The translations under genes were made by a program, and so were the position numbers. Below are positions 62,347-64,000 of a stretch of 64,000 nt of DNA, one piece after another. Source of the DNA: Lysobacter_K koreensis (lineage in GTDB: Bacteria; Pseudomonadota; Gammaproteobacteria; Xanthomonadales; Xanthomonadaceae). Position 1 is the stretch's first letter. Each line of letters begins with the position of its first letter. The notes under the pieces are model-generated. The model was not told the origin of the DNA, did no database searches, and saw nothing but the letters and a program-made list of their open reading frames with translations. Location of the stretch: positions 310,001 to 374,000 of the forward strand of contig NZ_JBHTIH010000003.1 in assembly GCF_042677045.1 (NCBI RefSeq), written 5' to 3'.

Positions 62347-64000
62347 GCGCCCTGTTTCGGATCGAGGAACATCCGATCGTGTTCCTCAGGCCACGGTTGG
62401 ACAAACCGTACTCCTGGGCCGGGCACATCCCGTTTGCCTACCTGGTGGTCGAGCTGGCGAAGCCGCGCCGCTTGGTCGAGCTGGGGACCCACTCGGGTAA
62501 TTCCTACCTGGCTTTCTGTCAGGCGGTAGCAGAGCTTGGCATCGAAACCGAATGCGTCGCGGTGGACTCGTGGGAAGGCGACGAGCACGCGCAGCTGTAC
62601 GGCGAGGCGGTGTATCGCGAACTCAAGGCCTACCACGACCCCCGTTACGGCGCCTTCTCACGCCTGCACCGCAGCTATTTCGACGACGCGGCAGCCGAGT
62701 TCGCCGACGGGTCGATCGACCTGCTGCATATCGATGGGCTGCACACCTATGAGGCGGTGCGCCACGATTTTGAAACCTGGTTGCCCAAGCTCAGCGCCAG
62801 GGCCTTGGTGTTGTTCCACGACACCGCCGTGCAGGAGCGCGGCTTTGGTGTTGGCAAGTACTTCCAGGAGTTGCGCGAGCATTACCCGGGATTCGCGTTC
62901 GAGCACAGCAATGGTTTGGGCGTGTTGGCGGTCGGGGCCGAGCCCCCTCCGGCGTTCCAGCGCTTCATGCAGGCATTCCAGGCCGAGCCGGCGACGATGC
63001 AGAGGTTCTTCAGCGCCATTGCGCCCGACGTCGCCCAGGGTGTCTTCGCCGGCGCTGACTTCGTGCCATCGACGATCGAGTGCCGGCTGTACTACCGCGC
63101 TGCAACCGAGGGATATTCGGAGGAGCGCAGCGTCTCCTACGCCCATTCGGTGGCGGAGGGGCTTGCTCAGCTGCATTTCGGCTTGCCGCCCGGTGCGCAC
63201 CCAGATTGCCTGCGCATCGATCCCGCGCAGATGCCTGGCGTGTTCGGCGTCACCCGCGTATTGCTGCTGGGCGAGAACAACCACGTGCTGCACGAGGTGG
63301 ACGATGCCTCCAGGTACGTTACCGCCATCAACGGCGACGTGCTGCCTGCGCGCGCCCCCAGTTGGGTGCGGTGGGTGGAGTTGGGATCGGATCCGTTCGT
63401 CGAACTACGTGTGGGCGACCTGATCGCTCAGTCGCCAGAGCCAGTCGTCGCGGTGCAAATCACGCTCGACTACGAGGTAGTGCTCACGGATGCGGAGTCG
63501 TTGAAGGCGACCGCAGCGCTGTTCGAGACCAAGCGCGAGGGTCGGGAACGTTCCCTGCAGATTGGCCATGTCATGGGCGTGGTGCAGGACGGGTCGGGCC
63601 GAGCGCTGCAAGCGATTGCCAACGTGACCGGGAAGGTCCAGGTCTTGGAGAACCACTCGACACGGTTGGAAGCGCAACTGCATGCGCTAGCCGCGAGAGT
63701 CGACGCGGTGCAACCGAGCCTCGTTGGCGACATTGATGCGATGCGTGCCGAAATGGGCAGCCAGATCCAGGAGCTGCAAGCGGAATTTCGCCGCCAGTCG
63801 AGTGACAGTGTCGACCAAATACAAAGCCATCACCAGCAACTGCAAGCGGAATTCCGCCGCCAGTCGAGTGACAGTGTCGACCAAATGCAAAGCCATCACC
63901 AGCAACTGCAATCATCAGTCGAGACGCTGGCGGCGCAGGCGCTCTTGCAAGCCCAGGAACGACAGGCGACGACTAGCGACCTGGTGGCGCGGATGAAGCA
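62343..64000 (+). CDS. Methyltransferase with C-terminal coiled coil (cut by window edge)
   Basis: At least 552 codons; the frame is open to the right edge. The N-terminal class I methyltransferase (about 30-190) has the SAM loop LVELGTHSGNSYLAF (about 43-57), AVDSWEGDEHA and HIDGLHTYEAVRHDFETW. A middle part of about 230 residues (beta-rich) is not recognised. From about 440 the protein is a Gln/Glu/Ala-rich coiled coil containing two almost identical 22-residue repeats (478-521). Coupling to wzt suggests it modifies the glycan end; a WbdD-like ruler role is inferred. Confidence 0.8.
   Translation, partial: MSALFRIEEHPIVFLRPRLDKPYSWAGHIPFAYLVVELAKPRRLVELGTHSGNSYLAFCQAVAELGIETECVAVDSWEGDEHAQLYGEAVYRELKAYHDPRYGAFSRLHRSYFDDAAAEFADGSIDLLHIDGLHTYEAVRHDFETWLPKLSARALVLFHDTAVQERGFGVGKYFQELREHYPGFAFEHSNGLGVLAVGAEPPPAFQRFMQAFQAEPATMQRFFSAIAPDVAQGVFAGADFVPSTIECRLYYRAATEGYSEERSVSYAHSVAEGLAQLHFGLPPGAHPDCLRIDPAQMPGVFGVTRVLLLGENNHVLHEVDDASRYVTAINGDVLPARAPSWVRWVELGSDPFVELRVGDLIAQSPEPVVAVQITLDYEVVLTDAESLKATAALFETKREGRERSLQIGHVMGVVQDGSGRALQAIANVTGKVQVLENHSTRLEAQLHALAARVDAVQPSLVGDIDAMRAEMGSQIQELQAEFRRQSSDSVDQIQSHHQQLQAEFRRQSSDSVDQMQSHHQQLQSSVETLAAQALLQAQERQATTSDLVARMK
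63774..63905 (+). repeat. Two tandem 66-bp copies in the coiled-coil coding part
   Basis: Two direct copies (63774-63839 and 63840-63905) differ at two bases (TTT/TTC and ATA/ATG). Each encodes 22 residues, LQAEFRRQSSDSVDQ[I/M]QS and then HHQQ. The unit keeps the frame and equals two 11-residue turns, which would extend a helical rod without a break. A partial third start (CTGCAA) follows. Confidence 0.9.

Overview
The window looks like a chromosomal segment of a high-GC gammaproteobacterium of the order Xanthomonadales (Lysobacter/Luteimonas/Xanthomonas relatives). This is inferred from gene content and order. The markers are a flagellar locus with its own rpoN and fleQ, a Clp-type CRP regulator next to speD, coq7 and rplM-rpsI, a metB-like gene directly followed by wzm-wzt (the usual flank of the xanthomonad LPS O-antigen locus), and several xanthomonad-style palindromic intergenic repeats. 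No insertion sequence, prophage or CRISPR array was seen.

Region 1 (1-30.6 kb) is most of a flagellar regulon. On the minus strand, from high to low coordinate, it holds cheV, flgBCDEFGHIJKL, fliC, fliD, fliS, a fliT-like gene, a PilZ gene, a LuxR-type response regulator, rpoN (rpoN2-like), an orphan receiver, fleQ and fliEFGHIJKL, and it runs off the left edge in fliM. On the plus strand, diverging from cheV, are flgA, flgM, flgN and a PAS histidine kinase. Four sigma54 promoters (before fliL, fliE, flgB, flgA) and three sigma28 promoters (before fliC, cheV, flgM) can be read directly. They fit a RpoN/FleQ then FliA hierarchy with FlgM as anti-sigma factor.

Region 2 (30.6-46 kb) starts with the histidine kinase convergent with a degenerate GGDEF-EAL protein that carries an intact C-terminal receiver. 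A tryptophan gene string follows: trpG, trpD, four nitrogen-storage genes, a small monooxygenase-fold gene, trpC and a HAD phosphatase. The four inserted genes are an isoaspartyl dipeptidase, a cyanophycinase, cyanophycin synthetase and a second CphA-like Mur ligase. The module therefore contains synthesis, depolymerisation and dipeptide hydrolysis of cyanophycin plus one enzyme of unknown role. A GNAT acetyltransferase and clp follow on the minus strand.

Region 3 (46-60 kb) is mostly housekeeping: speD, coq7, a glcF-like iron-sulfur protein, rplM-rpsI, tRNA-Gln(CUG), a fumarylacetoacetase-family gene with maiA, pilU, a DUF4398 lipoprotein with an OmpA-like protein, a YdcH-like gene, cystathionine beta-synthase, a degenerate redoxin/2OG-Fe(II) oxygenase fusion, a sulfotransferase-like P-loop protein, and a metB/cystathionine gamma-lyase gene.

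Region 4 (60.1 kb to the right edge) is the start of an O-antigen export locus: wzm, wzt with a C-terminal glycan-binding domain, and a methyltransferase running into a coiled coil with a nearly perfect 66-bp tandem duplication. This layout recalls chain-terminating, length-measuring proteins such as WbdD.

An element bounded by GTAGGGCGGG or a close variant sits against gene ends four times. It supplies the TAG stop codon of the histidine kinase, trpG, the HAD phosphatase and coq7.
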